DNA of 64,000 bases. Origin: Winogradskyella sp. KYW1333. GTDB taxonomy: Bacteria; Bacteroidota; Bacteroidia; Flavobacteriales; Flavobacteriaceae. The stretch covers positions 62,001-126,000 of the forward strand of contig NZ_QPHL01000011.1 in NCBI RefSeq assembly GCF_003335675.1, read 5' to 3'. Under the pieces are notes generated by a model that saw only the letters and a program-made list of their open reading frames with translations, was not told where the DNA came from and did not search any database. How positions within the stretch are numbered: position 1 is the stretch's first letter; every line of letters begins with the position of its first letter. The position numbers and the translations under genes are program-made. Below, piece by piece: positions 56,305 to 64,000 of this stretch.

Positions 56305-57588
56305 ATGGAACGGTTAATTTTTATGAATAAATTGAGATTTATATATCTTGGTTTGATGTTTATTTTACAATCACCAAGCTTTGCTCAAAACACATATTTC
56401 GAATATAAAGGAAAAGTAGTTGACGCTATAAATAACAGGGCTTTAGAATATGTTAGTCTAAATGTGTTGGAGACTAATATAAGCACTGTAACAAATTCTG
56501 AAGGAGAATTTTTACTAAAGGTCCCACAGGCTTATAAGGATTCTAAAATTGTTGTTGCCTTATTAGGGTACACTAAAAAGGTAATTAATCTTGCCGATTT
56601 ATCAGAGAACACATCTGTAATTAAATTGGAAGAGGCGTACACAGAACTTAAGGAAGTTAATGTTTCAGCTTTTAAAGATGCTGATAAATTAGTTAGAAAG
56701 GTATTTACGGAAAAAAGTAAGACCATTCAAAATCAGTCAGTGTACATGACAGCTTTTTATAGGGAAACTATAAAACGTAGAAATAGAAATGTTTCTTTAA
56801 CTGAGGCCGTAGTTAATATTCTAAAACAACCTTATACTTCGGCAAATAGAGATGCCGTAAAATTAGGTAAAGCTAGAAAAAGTACAGATTATAAACGATT
56901 AGATACGGTGTCCTTAAAATTACAAGGTGGTCCGTTTTCAACATTATATTTGGATATTATGAAATATCCTGAATATATTTTTACTGAGGAAAGTTTTGAT
57001 ACCTATAGATTTTCTTTTGATGCTCCTACCACTGTGAATAATAGAAATGTTTATGTGGTTGATTTTAAGCCTAAAAACAAGACCTTGGATTTAAGCTATT
57101 TCGGTAAGTTATATATTGATGTAGAAACTCTGGCATTGGTAAGTGCTAGTTATTTGTTGGATGTTAGTAACAAAGGCAAATCAAGAAACCTATTGGTTAA
57201 GAGAAAACCAAGAGATATTGTTGTTTATCCATTAGAAGCTAAATACAAGGTTGATTACAAACAAAATCGAGGTAAATGGTATTACAGTTACTCTAACCTG
57301 AGCTTAAAATTTAAGGTCAATAAAAAACGGGAAATCTTTAATAAAGTCTATACACTTTCTAGTGAAATGGCTGTAACGGATTGGGAATTAAATGCTGATG
57401 ACATTAAAATAAAAAACAAGGACAAATTACGTCCTACTGTAATTATTACTGATGCCATTTCAGGATTTTCAGACCCTGATTTCTGGGGAGAGTACAATCT
57501 TATTGAACCAGATAAATCAATAGAATCTGCAATTGAAAAGATAAGAAAGAACATTAAGAAAGAACAAGAGAAAAATAGTCTTCCTTAG
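56305..57588 (+). CDS. CarboxypepD_reg-like domain outer membrane-associated protein
   Basis: A protein of 427 residues from the ATG at 56305 (alternatively 421 from 56323; a TTG frame extends to 56281). The start chosen has an A-rich upstream region, and both give a signal peptide ending near PSFAQ. Residues about 40-115 after the signal peptide form a CarboxypepD_reg-like beta-sandwich (YKGKVVDAINNRALEYVSLN, then NSEGEFLLKVP and VVALLGYTKKV), as in SusC N-termini, but no barrel follows. The rest is a beta-rich domain with YIFTEESFDTYRFSFDAPTT and KLYIDVETLALVSASYLLDV, a form known in Bacteroidota as an uncharacterised surface-associated family. The function is unknown. Confidence 0.82.
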   Translation: MERLIFMNKLRFIYLGLMFILQSPSFAQNTYFEYKGKVVDAINNRALEYVSLNVLETNISTVTNSEGEFLLKVPQAYKDSKIVVALLGYTKKVINLADLSENTSVIKLEEAYTELKEVNVSAFKDADKLVRKVFTEKSKTIQNQSVYMTAFYRETIKRRNRNVSLTEAVVNILKQPYTSANRDAVKLGKARKSTDYKRLDTVSLKLQGGPFSTLYLDIMKYPEYIFTEESFDTYRFSFDAPTTVNNRNVYVVDFKPKNKTLDLSYFGKLYIDVETLALVSASYLLDVSNKGKSRNLLVKRKPRDIVVYPLEAKYKVDYKQNRGKWYYSYSNLSLKFKVNKKREIFNKVYTLSSEMAVTDWELNADDIKIKNKDKLRPTVIITDAISGFSDPDFWGEYNLIEPDKSIESAIEKIRKNIKKEQEKNSLP

Positions 57589-58017
57589 TTGTATTTTCCC
57601 TTACCAGTTATAGCTTGCATAATATGGACCAAATGATGGTCGCTATGCCATGCATAGACTCCTATGGTTTCTTTTATGGTATAAATTTTACCGTATTCTG
57701 GATGGACAAATTCTCTTTTTAATTCTTCATCATTTAAACCTTTAAGAAGTATACCTAATTTTTGATGCACGCCTTTGAGTATTGAAATTGAATAATCTAA
57801 AGGTTCATCATAATCAGATAATTTGGCTAAACCTTTCCTCGAAATATGGTCATATTGTAAGTCTATGTTCAGTTAGTGGGAGTTTAAACCGTGTGATACT
57901 ATTAATGTGGCTGTCTGCACGATGGTGAACCACTTGTTTAATAGTCCATTCTTCTGATCTATATTTATAGTTGAGTTCAACCTCACTCAATTTTTCAGTT
58001 AAGGTTAAAATTAATAA
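57585..58017 (-). pseudogene. Decayed DinB/YfiT-like putative metal-dependent hydrolase gene
   Basis: Minus-strand frames give, in order: LTEKLSEVELNYKYRSEEWT and IKQVVHHRADSHINSITRFK, LPLTEHRLTI, a stop (TGA in place of a probable Arg codon), PYFEER, a frameshift, then AKLSDYDEPLDYSISILKGV and GILLKGLNDEELKREFVHPE, ending GVYAWHSDHHLVHIMQAITG, KGKYN. This is a YfiT-type DinB protein (bacillithiol-transferase-like family) with its metal-binding His residues still visible. About 45 N-terminal residues are missing: the sequence starts directly at the stop codon of the TonB receptor gene, so it is truncated as well as frameshifted. Confidence 0.88.
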
Positions 58018-60333
58018 CTAAAATCTTATTCTTAAACTTAAATTTGGTGTAAATTTTAAAGACCTATTGTCTATTTGAACAATGGTATTGTCAGAATCAA
58101 AAGTATAAAAGCGATTAATGATATTGGTTTGATCAAATAAATTCCAAATTGAGGCGCCAATTTCTGCTTTGATATTATTTTTAAAATTAAAATTATATAT
58201 AGCGGAAACGTCAGTTCTAAAATAATTGCTAATTCTAGAGCTATTTGGTGTTTTGTATTCTATTGTGCTATTAGTATCATCTTGGGTTTCACTTGGCTCA
58301 GTATAAGGTCTTCCAGAATGCCAATTGATACCTAATCCTATTTTAAAGTTATCAATATTATAAGTAAATGAAGCATTAGCAGTATGTGTTAAATCTAATG
58401 TGTTTGGAAACGGACTTCCATCATTTAAATTTCTAAATGTATAATCATTTTTACTGTAAGAGTAACTTAACCAAGTGCTAAAATCATCAAACCTTTTATT
58501 AATTAGAAAGTCAACACCTTTAATTGCGTACGAACCAATATCATTTACAAATTGAAATTGATTTTGAAACCCTTGACTTTTTGCTGTTATATTGTCTACA
58601 AACTTGTAATAGCCCTCAGCTGAAATTAATAAATCATTTTTATCATAGCTCAATCCAAGTGATGCCTGTTGACTTTTAATGATAGGAACATCAGTTCCAT
58701 TTGCGAGTTGCCAACGTCTTTTTTCAATACCAAAAAAATCTTGTTGAAGGTCTATAATTTGAGTAATAGATTGGCTTTTTAATTCGGCCAAAAATTCTAG
58801 TCTAAAATTATCAAGGAACTTTTGGTTAAATGTAATTCGTGGTTCCATTAATACTTCAGAAACCTTATCAAAGTAGCTCATTCTTGCACCAAAGCGTATC
58901 GAACTATTTTTAGATAAAGAATTCCATTCTACCTCACCAAATAAAGCGTGTGTTCGTACAACCTCCTTTATTAAACTTGAGAATATAGGATTTGAAACAT
59001 CTTCAAAATTTGTAACACCTACTTCATTAAACTGATAACCACTTTTTATAGCAAGGTTTTCACTAACGGTTTTAGAAAAGTCAATTCTAATACCTAAATC
59101 TTCGACTTTATTTTCTTGTACCAATATTTGGTTATTGGTAATATCATTATTAGAAGCCTCAATATCATAATTTGAAAAATAAGCTGTTACAGATGTTTCT
59201 AGGCTATTATCCCACAGTTTTGAGTAATTTATGCTTGCTCCAAAACTGTTTTGAAACAAGTCACTTTCGCTTTCTTGAAAACTATTCTGACTTGTGGTGT
59301 AGACTTGATTATAATCTAATCCATTATAAATGTTTAAAAAGTTGATTCTTAATTTGGCGGTGTCGTTTATATCGTAAAGGAATTTTAAGTTAAAATCATG
59401 AAATACAAAGCGTTCGTCCAAAGAAAGCTGAGTGCTGTTATTATTAGATGCATTTAGCTCAGAATCTCTAAAAATCCTATCAAAATAAGAGTCATAAGTT
59501 AGTGTTGCAAATACATCAGTAAATGATCGTCTAGCTGAAAGTTGTAGCTCGGTTTTTTGAGATAATGGAATTTTGGCAAACCCGTCGGCACTAATTAGGT
59601 TAGAGCCAATGCCTGCCTCGAATTGATTATCTAAATTATCAGAATTATTGATAGATATTATACTAGATACACCATTACCGAATCTAGCACTAGTGCCATT
59701 TTTTGAAATGTTCACCTCATTTGTTAAGTAAGGGTTAAATGCCGATATCAGCCCAAAAAAATGACCGCTTTGATACATTCTAATCCCTTCGTATAAAATT
59801 AAATTTTGATCATTTGTACCACCTCTTACATTTATGTTAGAAATTCTCTCATCAACACTTACAACGCCTGGTAATTTTTGTATTATTTGTAATACATCAG
59901 GTTCAATTAAACCTGGTAATATTTTAAAAGCTTTGGTATCTACTGTAATAGCGCCATTGTTGGTTTTTGCGATTCCCTTAGTGAGGTAGTTTTTAATGAC
60001 CACTTCTTCTAGGCGCTGAACAATAAAATTATTAGAGGTTGGATTTTTTGATATGGCAATGAATCTATCACTGAGAATTTTGAACTCTAAATCAGTAGAT
60101 AACCTCAATTCTCGTAAGACTTGTCTTAATGTGTAATTTGGATTGAGTTGAGGTAATGTAATTCCTTCAATGCTTTTAGGTTCATAAGAGAACTTAACCT
60201 CAAATTTTTCTTCAATTCCTTGCAGAATTGTTGCTAAGGGTAGCTGTTCACCCTTTTCGCTTTGACAATAACTTAAGTTAGAGAAGGTGATTAAAAAAAG
60301 ATAAAAAACTACACAATGAAATAGTTTACTCAC
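58018..60333 (-). CDS. FecA-like TonB-dependent receptor with STN signalling domain
   Basis: A 771-residue outer membrane receptor. The signal peptide (ending LSYCQ) is followed by an STN domain (about residues 30-95: FEVKFSYEPKSIEGITLPQL, then NYTLRQVLRELRLS), the periplasmic part that contacts an anti-sigma factor in FecA-type signalling. A plug domain follows (LPGVVSVDERISNINVRGGT, then DQNLILYEGIRMY), then a barrel ending in an aromatic strand (NLSLRIRF). Its start overlaps the FecR-like gene by eight bases. No CarboxypepD domain precedes the plug, unlike the SusC-type gene at 2687. The ligand is unknown; iron chelates or glycans are both possible for this architecture. Confidence 0.93.
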   Translation of the reverse strand: MSKLFHCVVFYLFLITFSNLSYCQSEKGEQLPLATILQGIEEKFEVKFSYEPKSIEGITLPQLNPNYTLRQVLRELRLSTDLEFKILSDRFIAISKNPTSNNFIVQRLEEVVIKNYLTKGIAKTNNGAITVDTKAFKILPGLIEPDVLQIIQKLPGVVSVDERISNINVRGGTNDQNLILYEGIRMYQSGHFFGLISAFNPYLTNEVNISKNGTSARFGNGVSSIISINNSDNLDNQFEAGIGSNLISADGFAKIPLSQKTELQLSARRSFTDVFATLTYDSYFDRIFRDSELNASNNNSTQLSLDERFVFHDFNLKFLYDINDTAKLRINFLNIYNGLDYNQVYTTSQNSFQESESDLFQNSFGASINYSKLWDNSLETSVTAYFSNYDIEASNNDITNNQILVQENKVEDLGIRIDFSKTVSENLAIKSGYQFNEVGVTNFEDVSNPIFSSLIKEVVRTHALFGEVEWNSLSKNSSIRFGARMSYFDKVSEVLMEPRITFNQKFLDNFRLEFLAELKSQSITQIIDLQQDFFGIEKRRWQLANGTDVPIIKSQQASLGLSYDKNDLLISAEGYYKFVDNITAKSQGFQNQFQFVNDIGSYAIKGVDFLINKRFDDFSTWLSYSYSKNDYTFRNLNDGSPFPNTLDLTHTANASFTYNIDNFKIGLGINWHSGRPYTEPSETQDDTNSTIEYKTPNSSRISNYFRTDVSAIYNFNFKNNIKAEIGASIWNLFDQTNIINRFYTFDSDNTIVQIDNRSLKFTPNLSLRIRF

Positions 60334-61219
60334 GTCTTAGTACAATAGATGAACCTGATTTATTGTAACCTAAATTTAGTGGTATTGTAATGGATTTCAA
60401 TGCTAAATCTAAATTTTTGTGGGTAAAACTTCCGGTAAATAGACGAGACGTATCAACTTCATCGCTGTCTACAGTCAGATTATAGTGGTTTTCTAATTCA
60501 GTTATTACATGTTTTAATGGAATTTCTGTAAAACTGCTCTCGCCTTCTAGCCAAGTTGGTGCAGAGGCAAATATATTTTCTTTTGCAATTAGATGCTTTC
60601 CATCGATTAGTTTAACTGTGTTGCCTGGTTTTAATTTTGTTTCACTTCCATTATACTTAATAGAAACTAATCCTTCAAAACATGTAACTTCAAAATAGTT
60701 TTTTCTTTGCTTTACATTAAATTGTGTGCCTAGTACAGAAACAATACCATCGTTTGTTATTACATCAAATTTTTTACCTTTTGCAACTTTAAAGAAGGCT
60801 TCTCCACTAAGGTGAACTTCTCTGTTTTCTTCCCATTTTCTGTTATTATAAGTAATTGAGGAATTCGCATTTAATTCAACTTCAGAAGTATCAGGTAATT
60901 CAACTGTAGTAAGCTGTGCAATATCAGTATTGATATTTGTATCTAAAGAACCAGAATAATAATATATACTAAATCCTAGGGCCAAAACAGCTGCAATTCT
61001 TAAAAAAGGTCTATACCAATTTTTATGCGATTTAGAATAAATTTTAGGTTTTAATGCCTCAAAACTCTTATCTGCAATAAATTCAGGAGCCTTAAAACTT
61101 GTCATGGCGTTACCTAAGCGGATTATTTCTTTGTAATCCGGTAACTGCTCAAAGGCTTTTTGCTCTTGAGAATTGAGGTTATTATCTAACCATTTTTTTA
61201 TGAGTTCGTCTTTATTCAT
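60326..61219 (-). CDS. FecR-like anti-sigma factor
   Basis: A 297-residue FecR-family regulator. A cytoplasmic N-terminus (MNKDELIKKWLDNNLNSQEQ) binds the sigma factor, one membrane helix spans about 70-88 (FLRIAAVLALGFSIYYYS), the FecR domain spans about 105-200 (LPDTSEVELNANSSITYNNR, VHLSGEAFFKVAKGK) and a DUF4974-like C-terminal domain follows (about 225-297: FTEIPLKHVITELENHYNLT). It transmits the signal from the STN receptor encoded downstream to the ECF sigma factor encoded upstream. It has its own ECF-type promoter candidate directly upstream. Confidence 0.95.
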   Translation of the reverse strand: MNKDELIKKWLDNNLNSQEQKAFEQLPDYKEIIRLGNAMTSFKAPEFIADKSFEALKPKIYSKSHKNWYRPFLRIAAVLALGFSIYYYSGSLDTNINTDIAQLTTVELPDTSEVELNANSSITYNNRKWEENREVHLSGEAFFKVAKGKKFDVITNDGIVSVLGTQFNVKQRKNYFEVTCFEGLVSIKYNGSETKLKPGNTVKLIDGKHLIAKENIFASAPTWLEGESSFTEIPLKHVITELENHYNLTVDSDEVDTSRLFTGSFTHKNLDLALKSITIPLNLGYNKSGSSIVLRRE

Positions 61220-61234
61220 AATTCACATTCAAAC

Positions 61235-61266
61235 ATAAAACAGTTTACTTTTATTTTTTCCTACCC
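61235..61266 (-). promoter_or_regulatory. Candidate ECF-sigma promoter of the FecR-like gene
   Basis: On the minus strand GGGTAGGA (61266-61259), 15 bases, CTGTTTTAT (61243-61235) precede the FecR-like gene by 15 bases. The same two blocks with the same 15-base spacing occur at 61851-61882 ahead of the divergent lipoprotein. It is unlike the housekeeping TAnnTTTG promoters in this window. Confidence 0.6.
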
Positions 61267-61288
61267 TATCTATGCATTATTTTTAAAA

Positions 61289-61804
61289 CTATAGTTCTTT
61301 TATGTCTTCCCTTAGTTTTTTTAGTGCACCATAAATCCTTTTTTCAACGGCTTTTGTTGATATATCTAATAAGGATGCAATTTCCTTAAAACGCTTGCCT
61401 TCAACTCTGTTCATTAAAAACGCCACACGTTGGGCTTCGGTTAAATTTGAGAGCGCCTTTTGGAGTTTTTGATGGTATTCTTTTTCCTGCATTACAAATT
61501 CAGGAGATTCTTTTGTAGCACTTTTCTGAGGTTGCTTGTTATATTTTAGTACTACCTTTTCATGTGCAACAGCATTTAACATCAAATTATTTGCAGTAGT
61601 AAATAAGAAACTCTTGGCTTTATCTGGTGAAATTTTAGAACAGTTCTGCCAAACCTTAATAAAAGCTTCCTGGACCTTGTCTTCAGGATTTAACCGTTCT
61701 CCAAATTTATAATAGAGAAAGTTGTGCAGATCTTTGGCATATTTTTTATAAAAATGCTCAAAGAAAGCATTCTCGCAAATATTATCTTTAATAGGTTGAC
61801 TCAT
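61289..61804 (-). CDS. ECF-family RNA polymerase sigma factor
   Basis: A 171-residue sigma-70 family ECF factor from the ATG at 61804 (the frame extends seven codons upstream to 61825; the chosen start MSQPIKDNIC has the better A-rich context). Region 2 has FFEHFYKKYAKDLHNFLYYK and EDKVQEAFIKVWQNCSKISP, and region 4 (helix-turn-helix) has LSNLTEAQRVAFLMNRVEGK, then FKEIASLLDISTKAVEKRIY. It lies 69 bases upstream of the FecR-like gene and forms the usual sigma/anti-sigma/receptor set. The divergent acidic lipoprotein gene begins 104 bases away. Confidence 0.96.
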   Translation of the reverse strand: MSQPIKDNICENAFFEHFYKKYAKDLHNFLYYKFGERLNPEDKVQEAFIKVWQNCSKISPDKAKSFLFTTANNLMLNAVAHEKVVLKYNKQPQKSATKESPEFVMQEKEYHQKLQKALSNLTEAQRVAFLMNRVEGKRFKEIASLLDISTKAVEKRIYGALKKLREDIKEL

Positions 61805-61850
61805 ATTTTGTTTAGTGTTGCACAAATTATAAATATTTTTTTTAAATAAA

Positions 61851-61882
61851 GGGTAGGAGTTTTTTAGACTAGCCTGTTATAT
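61851..61882 (+). promoter_or_regulatory. Candidate ECF-sigma promoter of the acidic lipoprotein gene
   Basis: GGGTAGGA (61851-61858), 15 bases, CTGTTATAT (61874-61882), 25 bases before the ATG at 61908. It is the partner of the element at 61235-61266, matching in both blocks except one A/T position. Confidence 0.6.
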
Positions 61883-61907
61883 AAGTAAATCAAAAAATAA
61901 ATATGTT

Positions 61908-64000
61908 ATGAAGACCAAATTCAATCAATTTATCCTACTAGCCTTTTTTGCCCTATTAAGCTTCACAGCTTGTCAAAATGAAGAAACACAGGTTATCAAT
62001 CCGTCTGAACAAGAAACAATAGTTCCTAGTTCTGCATTAGCCGGTTTAATGAGTAACACAACTGCTAATTATGGCGCTTATGACGATGTTCTAGATGGTT
62101 CTCCATGTTTCTCTATTGACCTGCCAGTAACAATAGTTATTAGTGATATTACAATAACTATTGAATCAGAAGAAGATTTAGATGAACTAGAAGATTTGTT
62201 TGAACAATTCGAGGGAAACGAAGATATTCTAGATTTTATCTTTCCTATTACAATCATTTTTAATGACTACACAGAAATAGTTATTGAAAATGAAGGTCAG
62301 TTAGAAAATTTTATCACTGATTGTGATGATGATGAAGATGATGTTATAGAGTGTATTGATTTTGTTTATCCAATTTCATTTTCTGTATTCAATGCTGATT
62401 TTGATATTATTGATACGGTAACTATTGAAAATGACGAGGCGCTTTATCACTTTCTAGAAGAACTAGAAGAAGACGATAACGCCTTGATAGTTAGTTTAAA
62501 CTATCCGGTTACATTAGAATATGCCAATGGTGAAACCATTGAAGTAAATTCTAATGAAGAATTAGCAGAAGCTATTGAATTGGCATCTAATGATTGTGAC
62601 GATGATGATGAAGAATATGAGTGTAATGAAGACAATATCACTGAGTTATTAGTTGAATGCCCTTGGGATATTGACGATGAATTCAATGATTTTGATGACT
62701 ACCAAATTACTTTTAATGAAGATGGTACTTTAGAAATATCTGAAGATGATGCAACGTCGGCAATAGGAGGTAATTGGGAGTTAACAGCTACTGATGATGG
62801 ACTTAAGTTAATACTTTCTGATCTAACCGCATTTGAACAAGACTTAGGAGGTATTTGGATAATTACAGAATGTGATGATGATGAATTAATCATAGAAAGA
62901 GGAGATTTCACAATTGAGTTAGATCAAGATTGTGATGATGATGAAGTAGATTGTTCTGTAGGGGAAATTTATGAAAGTATTGTAGAATGTGCGTGGTTGT
63001 TTGAGACTAATTTAATTGATACAACTGTTGCTGTATATGTTTACTTTACTCCAGATGGTCAGATATTAAATGCTAACGCAGATGGAACGGAATCAGTAAT
63101 TGGAGCATGGGAGTTAACACTTACAGGGTCTCATATTTATTTTGATTTTGAATTTGAAAGTGAATTCGAAGTATTAAACGGCTTATGGAAAGTTGCTGAA
63201 TGTGAAGATGATGAGCTTTACCTAATAAACGAGGAGAACTATATCCAATTATACCAAGAATGTGATGATGAAAATCCATTTGAGTGCTATGAGACTGATG
63301 GAATAGAATTAGTAGAATGTGATGAAGACGCTGATGGCTATGCCGTGTTTAATATTTACGAAGCTGTGCCAGATTGTAGTAGTCAAAACACTTTAATTAT
63401 TTCATTCCATACAACAGAAGAGGGTGCTGTTTCAAATACAGATATTTTAGAAGTAGCACAAGCTTATTCAAGTATAAGTAATCCCCAGGCTGTTTATGTG
63501 AAAGTAGCATTATTTGATAACCAAGAGGAGTTTTATATCTATCCTGTTTATTTGATTTCAGAAAATTGTAGTCCATTTGAATGTTTTGAAAGCTTCGAAG
63601 CTGTTATAGAGAAATGTGACGAAGATAATGACGGAATAGAAGTATTTGATTTAACTGTGGCTTTTTCCAACTGTACGCCATCGGCTGAAGTTGTAACATA
63701 TCACGAAACAGAAGCAGATGCGTTAAATGGTATTAATGCGATTTTATACCCTGAAGCATACACTAATGTATATGCAGAACAAATATTATTTATAAGAGTT
63801 CAAATTGAAAATCAGACTGAAATATTTCCAATATTTTTATATTTAGAGGATTGTTCTCAAGGTGTTTGTGCAGAGGGTGATGTTGATGAGATATTAGCCG
63901 AATGTTTTTGGATTCCAACAAGCTTTAATGGAGATGATAATTTAATTGATTGGGTCTTAAACTTTGAAGCTAATAGCCAAGCAGTTGTAATGACTAATGG
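61908..64000 (+). CDS. Large acidic modular lipoprotein, truncated by the window end
   Basis: An open frame from the ATG at 61908 to the window edge (697 complete codons, no stop). It has a lipoprotein signal with the lipobox LLSFTAC. The sequence is extremely acidic and made of paired modules. Type A (about residues 68-135 and 145-222) has paired PVTI and YPxT strands closed by CDDD runs. Type B (about 235-345 and 355-455, and a third that starts near 665) has the pattern EC-W, DG, W-L, W-I/V, EC-DDEL. Type C (about 460-645) has CDEDNDGIEVFDLTVAFSNC and EVVTYHETEADALNGINAIL, repeats of the kind seen in Flavobacteriia adhesin-like proteins. Cys residues flank most module borders. It is divergent from the ECF sigma gene and carries a matching promoter element. 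Its function is unknown; the Asp runs suggest calcium binding (inference). Confidence 0.85.
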   Translation, partial: MKTKFNQFILLAFFALLSFTACQNEETQVINPSEQETIVPSSALAGLMSNTTANYGAYDDVLDGSPCFSIDLPVTIVISDITITIESEEDLDELEDLFEQFEGNEDILDFIFPITIIFNDYTEIVIENEGQLENFITDCDDDEDDVIECIDFVYPISFSVFNADFDIIDTVTIENDEALYHFLEELEEDDNALIVSLNYPVTLEYANGETIEVNSNEELAEAIELASNDCDDDDEEYECNEDNITELLVECPWDIDDEFNDFDDYQITFNEDGTLEISEDDATSAIGGNWELTATDDGLKLILSDLTAFEQDLGGIWIITECDDDELIIERGDFTIELDQDCDDDEVDCSVGEIYESIVECAWLFETNLIDTTVAVYVYFTPDGQILNANADGTESVIGAWELTLTGSHIYFDFEFESEFEVLNGLWKVAECEDDELYLINEENYIQLYQECDDENPFECYETDGIELVECDEDADGYAVFNIYEAVPDCSSQNTLIISFHTTEEGAVSNTDILEVAQAYSSISNPQAVYVKVALFDNQEEFYIYPVYLISENCSPFECFESFEAVIEKCDEDNDGIEVFDLTVAFSNCTPSAEVVTYHETEADALNGINAILYPEAYTNVYAEQILFIRVQIENQTEIFPIFLYLEDCSQGVCAEGDVDEILAECFWIPTSFNGDDNLIDWVLNFEANSQAVVMTN

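Noticed and set aside
62501..62911. Ser-rich minus-strand frames within the acidic lipoprotein
   Set aside because: They arise from the GAT/GAA-rich coding strand read backwards; the plus-strand frame is open for 697 codons with a lipoprotein signal.
62320..63270. Repeated GATGATGATGA tracts considered as a microsatellite or CRISPR-like array
   Set aside because: They encode CDDD-type acidic runs at module borders, with irregular spacing and no conserved repeat unit outside the codons.

Overview
The window is a low-GC stretch of a Bacteroidota chromosome, almost certainly a marine-type Flavobacteriaceae. The grounds are a SusC/SusD pair, two proteins with type IX secretion (T9SS) C-terminal sorting domains, promoters of the Bacteroidota form TTG-N(about 20)-TAnnTTTG, A-rich start regions without Shine-Dalgarno sequences, and the order rsfS-ftsH-LUD-cdsA-psd-ACBP. 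I cannot name the genus.

Layout. Positions 1-9,470 (minus strand) hold envelope genes: an M14 carboxypeptidase lipoprotein, a SusD/SusC pair, an arylsulfotransferase-like T9SS cargo and a BamA/TamA-type barrel. Positions 9,570-26,940 (plus strand) hold one nearly unbroken translation super-operon: rpsL-rpsG-fusA, S10, spc and alpha clusters through rpoA-rplQ. There is no tuf, and no adk or map. Four places in it have RNA-structure potential: the 5' leader, rpsJ-rplC, rpsN-rpsH and rpsK-rpsD. Positions 27,019-36,500 (plus) hold a small exported protein, carA, eno, a very large T9SS metalloprotease, gltA and a guanidino-group hydrolase, most separated by clear intrinsic terminators. Positions 36,516-39,993 (minus) hold a sulfite dehydrogenase/cytochrome c/rhodanese cluster plus a sterol-desaturase-family hydroxylase, with a divergent membrane protein. 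Positions 40,855-45,623 (minus) hold ribosome silencing, FtsH and phospholipid genes. Positions 45,720-50,000 hold birA, pyrE, a NUDIX hydrolase and a second M14 lipoprotein. Positions 50,098-57,588 hold ctlX, a decayed CpeT/CpcT-family gene, a TPR histidine kinase, a 650-base gene-free region, argS and a CarboxypepD-like protein. Positions 57,585-64,000 hold a decayed DinB/YfiT gene, a FecA-FecR-FecI-like signalling unit (minus) and a divergent large acidic modular lipoprotein that runs off the window.

The most notable reading is at the right end. The anti-sigma gene and the divergent acidic lipoprotein are each preceded by GGGTAGGA-N15-CTGTTWTAT with identical spacing. This suggests that the ECF sigma factor encoded between them drives both. 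The lipoprotein is built from three kinds of domain, each present as a duplicated pair. The second theme is the set of structured gaps inside the ribosomal operon, placed where autoregulation by S8 and S4 is known in other phyla, plus an unexplained two-hairpin element between rpsJ and rplC. Two pseudogenes (CpeT-like and DinB-like) were reconstructed from broken frames. All of this was read by eye; no search or folding program was run.
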